Source of the DNA: Kitasatospora atroaurantiaca
GTDB taxonomy: Bacteria; Actinomycetota; Actinomycetes; Streptomycetales; Streptomycetaceae
NCBI RefSeq assembly: GCF_007828955.1
Contig: NZ_VIVR01000001.1
Coordinates: 2,542,001-2,606,000 of the forward strand
Reading direction: 5' to 3'
DNA: 64,000 nucleotides
The notes under the pieces were generated by a model, which was not told the origin of the DNA, ran no database searches, and saw only the letters and a list, made by a program, of their open reading frames with translations. Position 1 is the first letter of the stretch. Every line of letters starts with the position of its first letter. Position numbers and translations under genes: made by a program. Of this stretch, positions 52,190-60,836 are shown piece by piece.

Positions 52190-54247
52190 TCAGCCGCTGA
52201 TGCTCGGCAGGCCGGTCTCCAGGTGGCCGGAGAAGCGCTGCGACCAGGTGGGGTCGGAGTCCACGGTGACGGTGAGGTCGTACCAGCCGTTCTGGTAGGC
52301 GACCGCGTTGAAGAAGTCGCTGACGTTGCCGCCCGCGGGGACGGTGTAGGTCCACGGGCCGTCGGTGCGGTAGGCGTTGGGGGCGATGGTGAACGTCACC
52401 GGCGCCGTACCGGTGTTGGCGAGCCTGAACCAGATCGCCAGCTTGCCGGTGCCCGGCTCGACGGCGTAGGAGGCGGTGACCGAGACCAGCTTGCCGGGCT
52501 TGGTCGCGTCGCCCTTGAAGCGGCGCAGGAAGCGGTTCGGGCCGGTCACGCTCAGGTCGTACAGGCCGTTGCCGTAGTTGGTGCCGCAGTTGAAGAAGTC
52601 GCTCTGGTTGCCGCCCGGGTCCACCGTGTACTGCCACGGGCCGCCGCTGCGGTAGGCGTTGGCGTACGCCGCAAAGTGGGCCGAGTTGACCGCCGCCGAC
52701 CCCTCGTTGGCCATCTTGAGCCAGACCTTCGTCACGCCGCCCGAGCCGAACTCCAGGTGGTCGAGGTTGGCGTTCGGCTGGTACGGCAGCGCGCGGGCCG
52801 GGCGGGTGCCCGACTCCTGCAGCGGCAGCTTGTTGTCGACCGGCGCCGGGTTGGGCAGCGGGCCGCAGGTCGACATGCCGATCACGGCCGAGGTGTCGGG
52901 CAGCGCGGGCAGCCCGTACACCGGGTTGGCGAAGTCGAACACGCCGGTGAGGTCACCGCAGACCTTGCGGCGCCAGGCGCTGATGTTGGGGCAGGTGGCC
53001 GGCTTGCCGATGGCGGCCGTCCACTTCTCCAGGAAGCGCAGCACCGAGGTGTGGTCGAAGACCTCGGAGTTGACCCAACCGCCGCGGGACCAGGGCGAGA
53101 TGGCGATCATCGGGACGCGGAAGCCGAGGCCGATCGCGGTGTTGCTGTAGAACTCGCCGGCGGTGCCGGCCGGGGGCGACGGCGGCGGGACGTGGTCGAA
53201 GAAGCCGTCGTTCTCGTCGTAGTTGAGGAACATGACGGTGGAGTTGAAGACGTCCGGGTCGGCGCACAGCGCGTCTATCACCATGTGCACGAAGTGCGCG
53301 CCGTCGTTGGGCGTCGCGTACGGGTGCTCGGAGGAGGCCTGGTCGGCGACGATCCAGGAGACCTGCGGGAGGGTGCCGTTCAGCACGTCCGCGCGGATCG
53401 CTGCGGCGATGTCGTCCGGCGTCCTGCCCGTCGTCCTCGGGACGGACCCCATGCCCTTGACCGCCAGCGGGCTGCCGGCCGGGGCGCCGGTGAACTGGGT
53501 GAAGTAGGCGAGGGCGTTGTCGCCGTAGTTGTCGGCGGCGTTCTGGTAGACCTTCCAGCTCACGCCGGCCGTCTCCAGCGCCTCGGCGTAGGTCTGCCAG
53601 CGCAGCCCGGACTCGTCGCCCCCGTCGTAGGCGGGACCGCCGGCGGTGCCGCCCGGGTCGATGGTGCCGCTCCAGTGGAAGGTGCGGTTCGGGCCGGTGG
53701 CGCTCAGCGTGGAACAGAAGTACGCGTCGCAGATGGTCCAGTTGTCGGCCAGCGCGTAGTGGAACGGGATGTCGGCGCGCTGCAGGTAGCCGAGGGTGCG
53801 GACGTTGCCCTTGGCGGAGACCCAGGAGTCCAGCTTGCCGTTGTTCCAGGCCTTGTGCTGGTCGGACCAGGCGTGCGAGAGGTCGCCGTTGCACTGGGCC
53901 AGGCGCTCGGGGTCGGCGCCGCCGGCCGGCTTGGTGGCGCTGAACGCCCAGGGGTACTGGCGGCCGGTGCCGTTGGGCTGGTTGAAGATGCTGTAGCCGC
54001 CGGCGATCTGGATCGCGCTGCGGTCGGCGAAGCCGCGGACGCCCTTGAGGGTGCCGAAGTAGTGGTCGAAGCTGCGGTTCTCCTGCATCAGCACCACGAT
54101 GTGCTTGGCGTCCGCGATGGTGCCCGTCGTGCTCAGGCCGGCCGCCGATGCGGGGGCCGTGCCGCCGATCGCCGACCCTGCCACCGCGGCGCCGGCCGCC
54201 GCGCTCGCCGACAGCGCCATGAACTTCCTACGACTCAGCTCAGCCAT
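52190..54247 (-). CDS. Tat-exported phospholipase C, phosphocholine-specific type
   Basis: 685 residues from ATG 54247 (MAELSRRKFMALSASAAAGA). The twin-arginine signal SRRKFMALSASAAAGAAVAG is followed by an APASAA cleavage region. The mature enzyme has HIVVLMQENRSFDHYFGTLK (metal-binding Glu-Asn-Arg-Ser motif), MFLNYDENDGFFDHVPPPSP and the MIAISPWSRGGWVNSEVFDH active-site region of the PlcH/acid-phosphatase AcpA-like family. Two C-terminal repeats (about 500-590 and 600-685, each with an SDFFNxGxNYxNGLYDL-like strand) are the phospholipase C C-terminal domains. It hydrolyses phospholipids outside the cell to release phosphate. An in-frame upstream start exists but would bury the signal. Confidence 0.92.
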   Translation of the reverse strand: MAELSRRKFMALSASAAAGAAVAGSAIGGTAPASAAGLSTTGTIADAKHIVVLMQENRSFDHYFGTLKGVRGFADRSAIQIAGGYSIFNQPNGTGRQYPWAFSATKPAGGADPERLAQCNGDLSHAWSDQHKAWNNGKLDSWVSAKGNVRTLGYLQRADIPFHYALADNWTICDAYFCSTLSATGPNRTFHWSGTIDPGGTAGGPAYDGGDESGLRWQTYAEALETAGVSWKVYQNAADNYGDNALAYFTQFTGAPAGSPLAVKGMGSVPRTTGRTPDDIAAAIRADVLNGTLPQVSWIVADQASSEHPYATPNDGAHFVHMVIDALCADPDVFNSTVMFLNYDENDGFFDHVPPPSPPAGTAGEFYSNTAIGLGFRVPMIAISPWSRGGWVNSEVFDHTSVLRFLEKWTAAIGKPATCPNISAWRRKVCGDLTGVFDFANPVYGLPALPDTSAVIGMSTCGPLPNPAPVDNKLPLQESGTRPARALPYQPNANLDHLEFGSGGVTKVWLKMANEGSAAVNSAHFAAYANAYRSGGPWQYTVDPGGNQSDFFNCGTNYGNGLYDLSVTGPNRFLRRFKGDATKPGKLVSVTASYAVEPGTGKLAIWFRLANTGTAPVTFTIAPNAYRTDGPWTYTVPAGGNVSDFFNAVAYQNGWYDLTVTVDSDPTWSQRFSGHLETGLPSISG

Positions 54248-54415
54248 CCGCCCGGCCGTCCCTTCGCTAGCGATGTTGTGCACACACGTTGTGTCCACGC
54301 CATCGGTCAGGCGGCATCTTTGCGCAGGTCCGGGCGGTAGGCCATGACTTTCCATCAAGGCTTGTTGGACTGTTCGCCGCGGCGTCGCGCAGCGACGGCC
54401 AGATGAACGCCAGGG

Positions 54416-55189
54416 TCAGCGGTCCTTCACGGTGATCCCCAGAGCCTGGGCGAACTGTGGTGCCAGCTCCAGGAGTTGGCTGCTGGAGATGAGGGCTCCG
54501 CGCAGGCCCTGGTGCCCGTCGGGCAACCCGAGCCGGACTGCTCCCCGCAGATCCACGGAAACTCGCCCGTTCGCCTCCGGGCGCTCCGATCCGGTGTCGA
54601 CGCTCCTCGCTCCGGCGCTCGTTCCTCGCTTGTCACTCGTCGCTTTCGACACCGGCGCGCCCTTCGGCTCAGGGCGGCCCAGCTCGGCACCGCCCAGACG
54701 GACCTCCTCCAGGGTGCTGCCGGGGAAGGAGACCTCGGTCAGCCTGGCGCCGCCGAGGTCGACGTCGCGCAGCAGGCAGTCCTCGAAGACCACGTCGCGC
54801 AGCACGGCACCGCGCAGGTTGACGGACTCCAGCTTGCACTGGCGCAGCACCACCCGGCGCAGGACGGCCCCGTACGCCGAGATGCCGGCCAGCACGGTGC
54901 CGAGCAGAGCGGCGTCCTGCCACTCGCTCTCCGGGAGCTCGGCCGCCACCCAGCGGCTGCCCTGCACCCAGACCTCGTTGAACCGGGCCTGCCGCAGCTT
55001 GGTACCGCTCAGCTCCACGCCCGTGAAGGCGCACTCCAGGAAGCTCGCGCCGTTCGCCGCCTCGGTGTGCACGCCCCCGTCGAAGTGCACGGTGTCGTAC
55101 CGCTCGTCGCCGCGCAGCGGGCCGGTGTGCGGCTGCAGCAGGTGCCCGTACGGCAGGTCGGCGAGCTGCTCGGGGACGGCGGACGGCAT
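54416..55189 (-). CDS. Pentapeptide-repeat protein with an inverted-repeat insertion
   Basis: 257 residues from ATG 55189. Pentapeptide repeats (A[DN]LxX) form a right-handed beta-helix: FTGVELSGTKLRQARFNEVW, AGISAYGAVLRRVVLRQCKL, ESVNLRGAVLRDVVFEDCLL, RDVDLGGARLTEVSFPGSTL. A stretch near residues 178-200 (PVSKATSDKRGTSAGARSVD) breaks the repeats and is encoded by a 65-bp inverted-repeat element. The normal repeats resume at VSVDLRGAVRLGLPDG. Some family members mimic DNA to protect gyrase; most, like this one, have no known target. The frame stays open through the insertion. Confidence 0.85.
   Translation of the reverse strand: MPSAVPEQLADLPYGHLLQPHTGPLRGDERYDTVHFDGGVHTEAANGASFLECAFTGVELSGTKLRQARFNEVWVQGSRWVAAELPESEWQDAALLGTVLAGISAYGAVLRRVVLRQCKLESVNLRGAVLRDVVFEDCLLRDVDLGGARLTEVSFPGSTLEEVRLGGAELGRPEPKGAPVSKATSDKRGTSAGARSVDTGSERPEANGRVSVDLRGAVRLGLPDGHQGLRGALISSSQLLELAPQFAQALGITVKDR
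54591..54655. repeat. 65-bp element with 10-bp terminal inverted repeats inside a gene
   Basis: CCGGTGTCGA (54591-54600) and TCGACACCGG (54646-54655) bound a 45-base core reading CGCTCCTCGCTCCGGCGCTC and then GTTCCTCGCTTGTCACTCGT. From memory, near-identical sequences recur in many streptomycete genomes, both between and inside genes, encoding SDxRGTSAGARSVDTG-like peptides. This looks like a REP/MITE-type insertion. Confidence 0.7.
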
Positions 55190-55244
55190 GGGCCACTCTC
55201 CTCATGGACGGGGTCCCGTCATCGTGACACGGGGCACCGACAGC

Positions 55245-56418
55245 TCAGCCCTCCCTGACGTCCAGGGCGATACCGACGGCCACCGTCGCGGCGACCACCA
55301 GACCGGCCAGCAGGACCCCGCTCTGCCCGGCCGCCGTGCAGGCCAGCACGGCCACCGACGCGATCGGCAGCAGCGCCTGGGCCGCGCCGTGCTTGACGTG
55401 CCGGGAGTGCAGCAGCCAGACGGTGAACAGGTAGAGCGCACCGGGTACCGTCACCGCGGCGGTGGCCGCGCTCGCCGAGATGTGGGCCGAGCCGACCGCG
55501 TGCTCCACCGCGACTTCGAGGCCGGCGCCGATGGCGGCGGCCGAGCCGAGCACCAGGGTAGTGGCCGTAGCCCCAGAGGAAGGCCTGCCGGTTGGAGCGC
55601 AGGTGGTCGTGGATGGGGCGGACGAAGTAGATCCACCAGGCGGCGAAGCAGAGCAGCAGGCCGCCGGCCGCGATCGGCAGCAGTTCGCCGAGCGCCTCGT
55701 GCTCGTCGAGTGCGGCCTGCACCGCCAGGGTGGCTGCCGAGACCGTCTCGCCGAGCACGATCAGGGTGAACAGGCCGTACCGCTCTGCGATGTGCTGCGG
55801 GTGCCAGGTGCTCTGCGTCCGCAGCTCGGCGATCGCGGGGACGGAGAGCTCGGCCAGGATGCCCAGCGGCAGTACGTACGGGAGCGCGTCCTCCGGCACC
55901 AGCAGGATGAGCCCCCAGCCGATCTGGCAGACGGTGATCCCGACCACGTAGCGCAGCGCCATGGTGCGGGCGGCGCCGGTCTCCGCGGCGGCGGCGCGCA
56001 GCCACTGGGTGACCATCGCGAGGCGCATCACCACATAGCCGAGCACCGACAGGGTGAGGTCCTGGTCGGCGAACATCCTGGGTACACCCGCCGCGAGGAT
56101 CAACACACCGGTGATCTGGACCAGGGTGGTGAGGCGGTACGGCACGTCGTCGACGTCGTAGGCGGAGGCGAACCAACTGAAGTTCATCCAGGCCCACCAG
56201 ATGGCGAAGAAGGCAAAGGCGTAGCCGTAGAGACCGTGCCCCACGCGGCCCTCGGCGAGGTCGTGGGCGAGCTGGCCGCCGGCCTGGGCCACGGCGACCA
56301 CGAAGCACAGGTCGAAGAACAACTCCAATGGTGTCGCTGCGCGGTGGGCCTCGCCCCGGTCGCGGGCGGTCATCCGCCGGAACGGGCCCGGATCGCGATC
56401 GGTTGCGTCGCTGGTCAT
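55245..56418 (-). pseudogene. LtrA-like membrane protein, frameshifted
   Basis: From ATG 56418 (MTSDATDRDPGPFRRMTARD) the frame encodes a low-temperature-requirement A protein: TPLELFFDLCFVVAVAQAGG, WAWMNFSWFASAYDVDDVPY, about seven membrane spans and FVRPIHDHLRSNRQAFLWGY. At WGYGHY the frame shifts: the next residues become PGARLGRRHRRRPRSR, while a second frame (55245-55553) continues the family with LGSAAAIGAGLEVAVEHAVG and two more spans. Removing one base from the GGG run at 55556-55558 joins them into about 390 residues. It is either a real frameshift or a sequencing error in a homopolymer. LtrA function is poorly known. Confidence 0.8.
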
Positions 56419-56838
56419 GATGCCGCCTCTGCCGGGAGGGTGTTGGGTCCCCGCGATCCTGGCACCGAGCGGCCCCCGGACGCACGTACCGCTGCGGCAC
56501 GCCGTATGTACGGGTTCCACCCGTTTTGAGCAATCGTCAGCGAGAGTTGACCTTGCAGTGCGCGAACCGGGTGACAGCTCGGCGGCTCCCGGGCGCGCCC
56601 TGTGGAAGGTGCCCTGTCCGTCCCGATCAGCCCGCTAGATTCCTCGTCAAGAGGAACGACGACACGGGCGGTCTGCGAGCAACGCGGAAGGTCAAGGCCG
56701 ATGGCAGGACACGGGGGCGGGTTCGCCGCGCCACCCATGTCCGTACCGTCGGCCTCGTGATCACCGCGCTGCTCGCGAGTGCCGCCTGCTGTTCGTCATG
56801 CCCTCGTGCGCTGGACCGACCGGCAATGGGGAGCTGTC
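56419..56838. other. Gap with no convincing gene (420 bases)
   Basis: Between the ltrA-like start and the end of the peptide-binding protein gene, both on the minus strand. Short frames exist, but none has a ribosome binding site, recognised motif or consistent third-position bias. It is probably the ltrA-like promoter region plus the 3' end of the transport transcript. No clear hairpin was found. Confidence 0.55.
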
Positions 56839-58539
56839 CTACTTCTCCCAGCCGACCTTGGTGATGTCGGTGTCGGCGAGACTGCCGGCCCCGAAGTTGG
56901 CGAGCCCCTTGCGGACCGCGACGATGCTGGGCCGCTGGTACAGCTCGACGGTGTGCCCGAGCTCCCAGATCTTGACGTCGGCCTGGTTGTAGAGCTTGGC
57001 CGCCTCGACCGGGTCGATGGTGCCGGCTGCCTTCCTCAGCAGCGAGTCGATCTCCGGGGTGCTGAGCTTGGAGTAGTTGCCGAACACGTTGTCGCCCTGC
57101 GGGGCACGGAAGTTGGCGACGCCCAGGGAGAGCGGGAAGGAGCCGGTGTTCCGCCAGCTGGCCAGGTCGAACTTGCCCTGGTTGACGTACTTGCTGAAGT
57201 ACTCCTTGCTCGACACCTTGTCGACCGAGACCGTGACGCCGACCTGCCGGAGCATGTTCTGTACGGCCGCGGCCATGTCGAGCTGGGCCTGGGCGGAGCC
57301 GTCGCTGACCACGTAGTGCAGCTCCAGCGGCTTGCCGTCCTTGGTACGGGGCTGGCCGGCCGCGGCCTCCTTCCAACCCGCCTTGTCCAGCAGCGCCTTG
57401 GCCGCCTCCGGGTCGAACTTGACCCACTCGCCGGCGTTGTCCTGGTACCCGGTCTGGTTGATCATGAAGAGGTGGTTGCCGAGCGGCTTGAACTCCACCG
57501 GCACACCCTGGTTCACGATCTTGATCAGCGCGGCGCGGTCCATCGCCTTGCCGAGCGCCTGGCGGACCGACTGGTCGGCCAGCGCGCCGTTGCCGCCGAA
57601 GGAGATGTGCACCTCGTCCCACGGCGTGCCGGTCCGGATCACGCCGTCCTTGGCGTCCTTGAGCTGCCCGTACGCGGTCGCGCTGCCCGCGGAGGCGTAG
57701 TCCACCTCGTTGTTGAGGAAGGCCTGGGTGATCGCCGGCGTCGCGAGCACCCGGTAGGTGATCTTGTCCAGCTTGGGCTTGGTGCCCCACCAGTCGGGGT
57801 TCGGGACGAGGGTGATGGTCTGCGCGGTCTTGTCCAGCGTGCCGATCTTGAACGGCCCGCCGAAGACCGGGACCTTCTCCACCCACCCCTGGTTGAACGC
57901 GTCCGGGGTCGCGATCCCGGCGGCCGGCAGCAGCGGGTTGAAGAGGCTCTGCCAGTCGGCGTACGACTGGCTGAAGGTCACCTTCACCTCCTGCGCGTTC
58001 GCGCCCTGCTCGACGCCCGATATCTGCTCGTAGCCCGAGGAGTCCGCGATGTTGTACGCCGGGTTCTTGCCGTTGGAGGTCTCCCAGACCGCCTTGAAGT
58101 CCAGGTAGCTCAGTTGCTTGCCGTCCGACCACTTGGCCTTCGGGTTGATCTTGTACGTCACCACCTGCGGCGAGGTCGAGGTGACCTCGGCGGAGACCAG
58201 GTACTCCGGCACCGGGTGGTAGGTGCCCTTGGCGTCCGTCCGGAAGATCTTCGCCTCGACGTAGCCCATGATGTCGACCGCGTCGCCGTACCGGCCGTCC
58301 ACCTGGTACGGGTTCCACTGGGTGATCCACTGCTGCAGCGGCGGGCGGAACTCGCCGCCGTCCTTGATCTTCTCCAGCGGCTGCGGGTTGTTGTCCTCCG
58401 CGTCCTGCGCCGGGACCACGTTCTTGGGCACATCACCGGAGCCCGAGCTGCCGGAGCTGCAGCCGGTGACGGTCAGCGCCAGTGCGATGGCGACGACGGT
58501 GGCCCGGCCGAGGCCGCGGGCCGTGGCGGATGCGTCCAT
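56839..58539 (-). CDS. Peptide ABC transporter substrate-binding lipoprotein
   Basis: 566 residues from ATG 58539, with GGGGGAA upstream. Lipoprotein signal LGRATVVAIALALTVTGC (lipidated Cys near 27). Family 5 oligopeptide-binding fold: PLQQWITQWNPYQVDGRYGD, the family pattern VTYKINPKAKWSDGKQLSYL, later FGGPFKIGTLDKTAQTITLV and VRQALGKAMDRAALIKIVNQ. It binds peptides (or similar solutes) outside the membrane for the permeases encoded divergently at 58910 onward. Homologues include BldK-type and other oligopeptide importers that influence development; the exact ligand cannot be told. Confidence 0.93.
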   Translation of the reverse strand: MDASATARGLGRATVVAIALALTVTGCSSGSSGSGDVPKNVVPAQDAEDNNPQPLEKIKDGGEFRPPLQQWITQWNPYQVDGRYGDAVDIMGYVEAKIFRTDAKGTYHPVPEYLVSAEVTSTSPQVVTYKINPKAKWSDGKQLSYLDFKAVWETSNGKNPAYNIADSSGYEQISGVEQGANAQEVKVTFSQSYADWQSLFNPLLPAAGIATPDAFNQGWVEKVPVFGGPFKIGTLDKTAQTITLVPNPDWWGTKPKLDKITYRVLATPAITQAFLNNEVDYASAGSATAYGQLKDAKDGVIRTGTPWDEVHISFGGNGALADQSVRQALGKAMDRAALIKIVNQGVPVEFKPLGNHLFMINQTGYQDNAGEWVKFDPEAAKALLDKAGWKEAAAGQPRTKDGKPLELHYVVSDGSAQAQLDMAAAVQNMLRQVGVTVSVDKVSSKEYFSKYVNQGKFDLASWRNTGSFPLSLGVANFRAPQGDNVFGNYSKLSTPEIDSLLRKAAGTIDPVEAAKLYNQADVKIWELGHTVELYQRPSIVAVRKGLANFGAGSLADTDITKVGWEK

Positions 58540-58909
58540 GAGGGGTTCCCCCAAGAGATTTCGAAGAGTCTGCGGCCGCCAGGTGTGGCGACACTTGAGC
58601 GCGGGCAGCCAAGTCGGTGTCCGGCGAGCAGAACGTAACAGCGGATCAACTCGTCCACCAGGGGTCGGTGTTCACTTCTGATCCAAACGCAACAGGCCGC
58701 AACACTTCGGCAATACGCCGTCAGCAACCCACTGCAACACTCTGACCAGCCACTTCCCCCACGAGGGTGAAGTGGCTTGCGCCGCACCCTCTGGACGACC
58801 GACCGGTCGTGCCGTAGAACTGCTGCGCGAAGTTGCGCCGACCACCCCTTGAGCGAAGGCTTGTGATCATGTCGACCAGGTGCACGAACGGTCTCTCCGG
58901 CGGTGGGCG
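58540..58909. promoter_or_regulatory. Divergent promoter region of the peptide transporter
   Basis: 370 bases between the binding-protein and permease genes. It has comparatively low GC at 58640-58740. AGCCACTTC (58748-58756) and GAAGTGGCT (58769-58777) are a perfect 9-bp inverted repeat with a 12-base spacer, a candidate operator or small hairpin. GCAACA recurs several times (58687-58740). Confidence 0.5.
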
Positions 58910-59893
58910 GTGATCCGTTACCTGGCCCAGCGGTTCGGCTACTACGCCGCACTGCTGGTGGTCGCGGTCTTCCTCGCGTACGCGCTCTCCTGCGCGGCGC
59001 TCGGCCCGCGCACGTACTTCGAGGCCAAGCAGCCCCGGCCCTCCGCCGCCTCGGTGGACCGACAGCTGACCGCCCTCAACATCAACGACCACACGCCGGT
59101 GGTCGAGCGCTTCGGCACCTGGGCCGGGGGGCTGGTGCTCCACGGCGACCTGGGCCGGACCATCCACGACACCTCCGTCAACGAGGACTTCGGCCGCCGG
59201 ATCTGGGTCTCCCTGCGGCTGCTGCTGGTCGGCAGCCTGCTCGGGATGGTGCTCGGCGTCGCGGGCGGGGCGTGGAGCGCTGTGAAGCAGTACCGCCTCT
59301 CCGACCGGGCGCTCACCATCGTCTCGTTCGTGCTGCTCTCCACGCCGGTCTTCCTGCTGGCCCTGCTCCTGAAGAACGGCGCCATCGCCGCCAAGGAGGC
59401 GGCCGGGCACGAGGTGGTCCCGTTCACCGGGTACGAGACACCGAACCTGTCCGGCGGCCTGGGCACCCATCTCGCCGACTGGGGGCTGCACTTGCTGCTG
59501 CCCACGCTGTCGCTGGCACTCGGCGGACTGGCGATGTACAGCCGCTACCAGCGCGGCACCATGCTGGACGTCCTCGGCTCCGACTACCTGCGCACCGCCG
59601 AGGCCAAGGGGCTCACCCGCAACCGGGCCCTGCTCAAGCACGGGCTGCGGACGGCGGTGATCCCGATGTCGACGATGTTCGCCTACAGCTTCCTGGGCAT
59701 CTTCACCGGCGCCGCCTTCACCGAGACCATCTTCGGCTGGCACGGCATGGGCGAGTGGTTCATCCTGGCGATCCGGGAGCAGGACATCAACTCCGTGGTC
59801 GCCGTCAACCTGTTCGCCGCGGTGGTGGTGCTGGCCTCGGGCTTCCTCGCCGACGTGCTGAACGCCGCGTTGGACCCGCGGGTCCGGTACTGA
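58910..59893 (+). CDS. Peptide ABC transporter permease (OppB-like)
   Basis: 327 residues from GTG 58910 (MIRYLAQRFGYYAALLVVAV), chosen because OppB/DppB proteins begin with this RYL..R motif; GGCGGTGGG precedes. A GTG at 58880 would add 10. Six spans; the periplasmic region after span 1 holds ALNINDHTPVVERFGTWAGG. The permease loop is DYLRTAEAKGLTRNRALLKH (EAA motif) near residue 230, and it ends in ADVLNAALDPRVRY. It forms the channel with the OppC-like gene 13 bases downstream. Confidence 0.93.
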   Translation: MIRYLAQRFGYYAALLVVAVFLAYALSCAALGPRTYFEAKQPRPSAASVDRQLTALNINDHTPVVERFGTWAGGLVLHGDLGRTIHDTSVNEDFGRRIWVSLRLLLVGSLLGMVLGVAGGAWSAVKQYRLSDRALTIVSFVLLSTPVFLLALLLKNGAIAAKEAAGHEVVPFTGYETPNLSGGLGTHLADWGLHLLLPTLSLALGGLAMYSRYQRGTMLDVLGSDYLRTAEAKGLTRNRALLKHGLRTAVIPMSTMFAYSFLGIFTGAAFTETIFGWHGMGEWFILAIREQDINSVVAVNLFAAVVVLASGFLADVLNAALDPRVRY

Positions 59894-59906
59894 GGGGGCG
59901 CGACCA

Positions 59907-60836
59907 ATGACCGCCGTGATCACGGAGACCGCCCGCCCGGTGGCCGAAGAGGCCGCCCCCGCAGGGAGATTGAGACTCGTACTGGCCCGGCTGCTGGCCG
60001 CACGCGGAGTGCTGGTCGGCGCGGTGATCGTGCTGCTGCTCTTCCTGCTCGCCTTCGGCGGCCCCTTCCTGACCCCCTGGGACTACGCCACCCCCGACTA
60101 CCTGGCGATCCGCCAACCACCGTCCGCCGCCCACTGGTTCGGCACCAACGGGCTCGGCCAGGACGTCTTCGCACAGACCGTCCGCGGGCTGCAGAAGTCG
60201 CTGATCATCGGGCTGCTGGTGGCCCTCTTCTCCACCGTGCTGGCCTCGCTGGTCGGCGCCTGCGCCGGCTACTTCGGCGGGTGGACGGACCGGGGGCTGA
60301 CCTTCCTGGTCGACCTGCTGCTGGTCTTCCCCAGTTTCCTGATCATCACCATCATCTCGCCCCGCCTGAAGGGCGCGGGCTGGATCGCCTTCGTGGTGCT
60401 GCTGGCGGCCTTCAACTGGATGATCACCGCCCGGGTGGTCCGCTCGATGACCCGCTCGCTCAAGGAGCGCGAATTCGTGCGCGCGGCCCAGTTCATGGGC
60501 GTACGGCCGCTGCGGATCATCGTCCGGCACATCCTGCCGAACGTCGCCTCCTTCCTGATCACCGACGCCACGGTGGCGGTCGGTGGCGCGGTGATGAGTG
60601 AGACCGCACTCTCGTACTTCGGCTTCGGGGTGCGCACCCCGGACGTCTCGCTCGGCACCCTGCTCGCCGACGGCACGGACCAGGCGCCGGTCTTCCCCTG
60701 GCTGTTCTACTTCGCGGCCGGGCTGCTGGTGCTCTTCGTCCTCGCCGTCAACCTGATCGGGGACGGGCTGCGCGACGCGCTCGACCCCACGACCGAGGCG
60801 GCCCGCCCCGCCCGCACCTCCCGGAGCAGCGCATGA
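59907..60836 (+). CDS. Peptide ABC transporter permease (OppC-like)
   Basis: 309 residues from ATG 59907, with GGGGGCG upstream. An N-terminal cytosolic tail is followed by six spans: RGVLVGAVIVLLLFLLAFGG, then the conserved HWFGTNGLGQDVFAQTVRGL and EREFVRAAQFMGVRPLRIIV (EAA loop). LSYFGFGVRTPDVSLGTLLA near the C terminus is the DppC/OppC hallmark. Partner of the OppB-like permease. Its stop overlaps the ATPase start by four bases (ATGA). Confidence 0.94.
   Translation: MTAVITETARPVAEEAAPAGRLRLVLARLLAARGVLVGAVIVLLLFLLAFGGPFLTPWDYATPDYLAIRQPPSAAHWFGTNGLGQDVFAQTVRGLQKSLIIGLLVALFSTVLASLVGACAGYFGGWTDRGLTFLVDLLLVFPSFLIITIISPRLKGAGWIAFVVLLAAFNWMITARVVRSMTRSLKEREFVRAAQFMGVRPLRIIVRHILPNVASFLITDATVAVGGAVMSETALSYFGFGVRTPDVSLGTLLADGTDQAPVFPWLFYFAAGLLVLFVLAVNLIGDGLRDALDPTTEAARPARTSRSSA

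Noticed and set aside
52190..54358. Longer phospholipase C start adding 37 residues
   Set aside because: It would place extra sequence before the twin-arginine signal; the start at 54247 puts SRRKFM at the expected N-terminal position.
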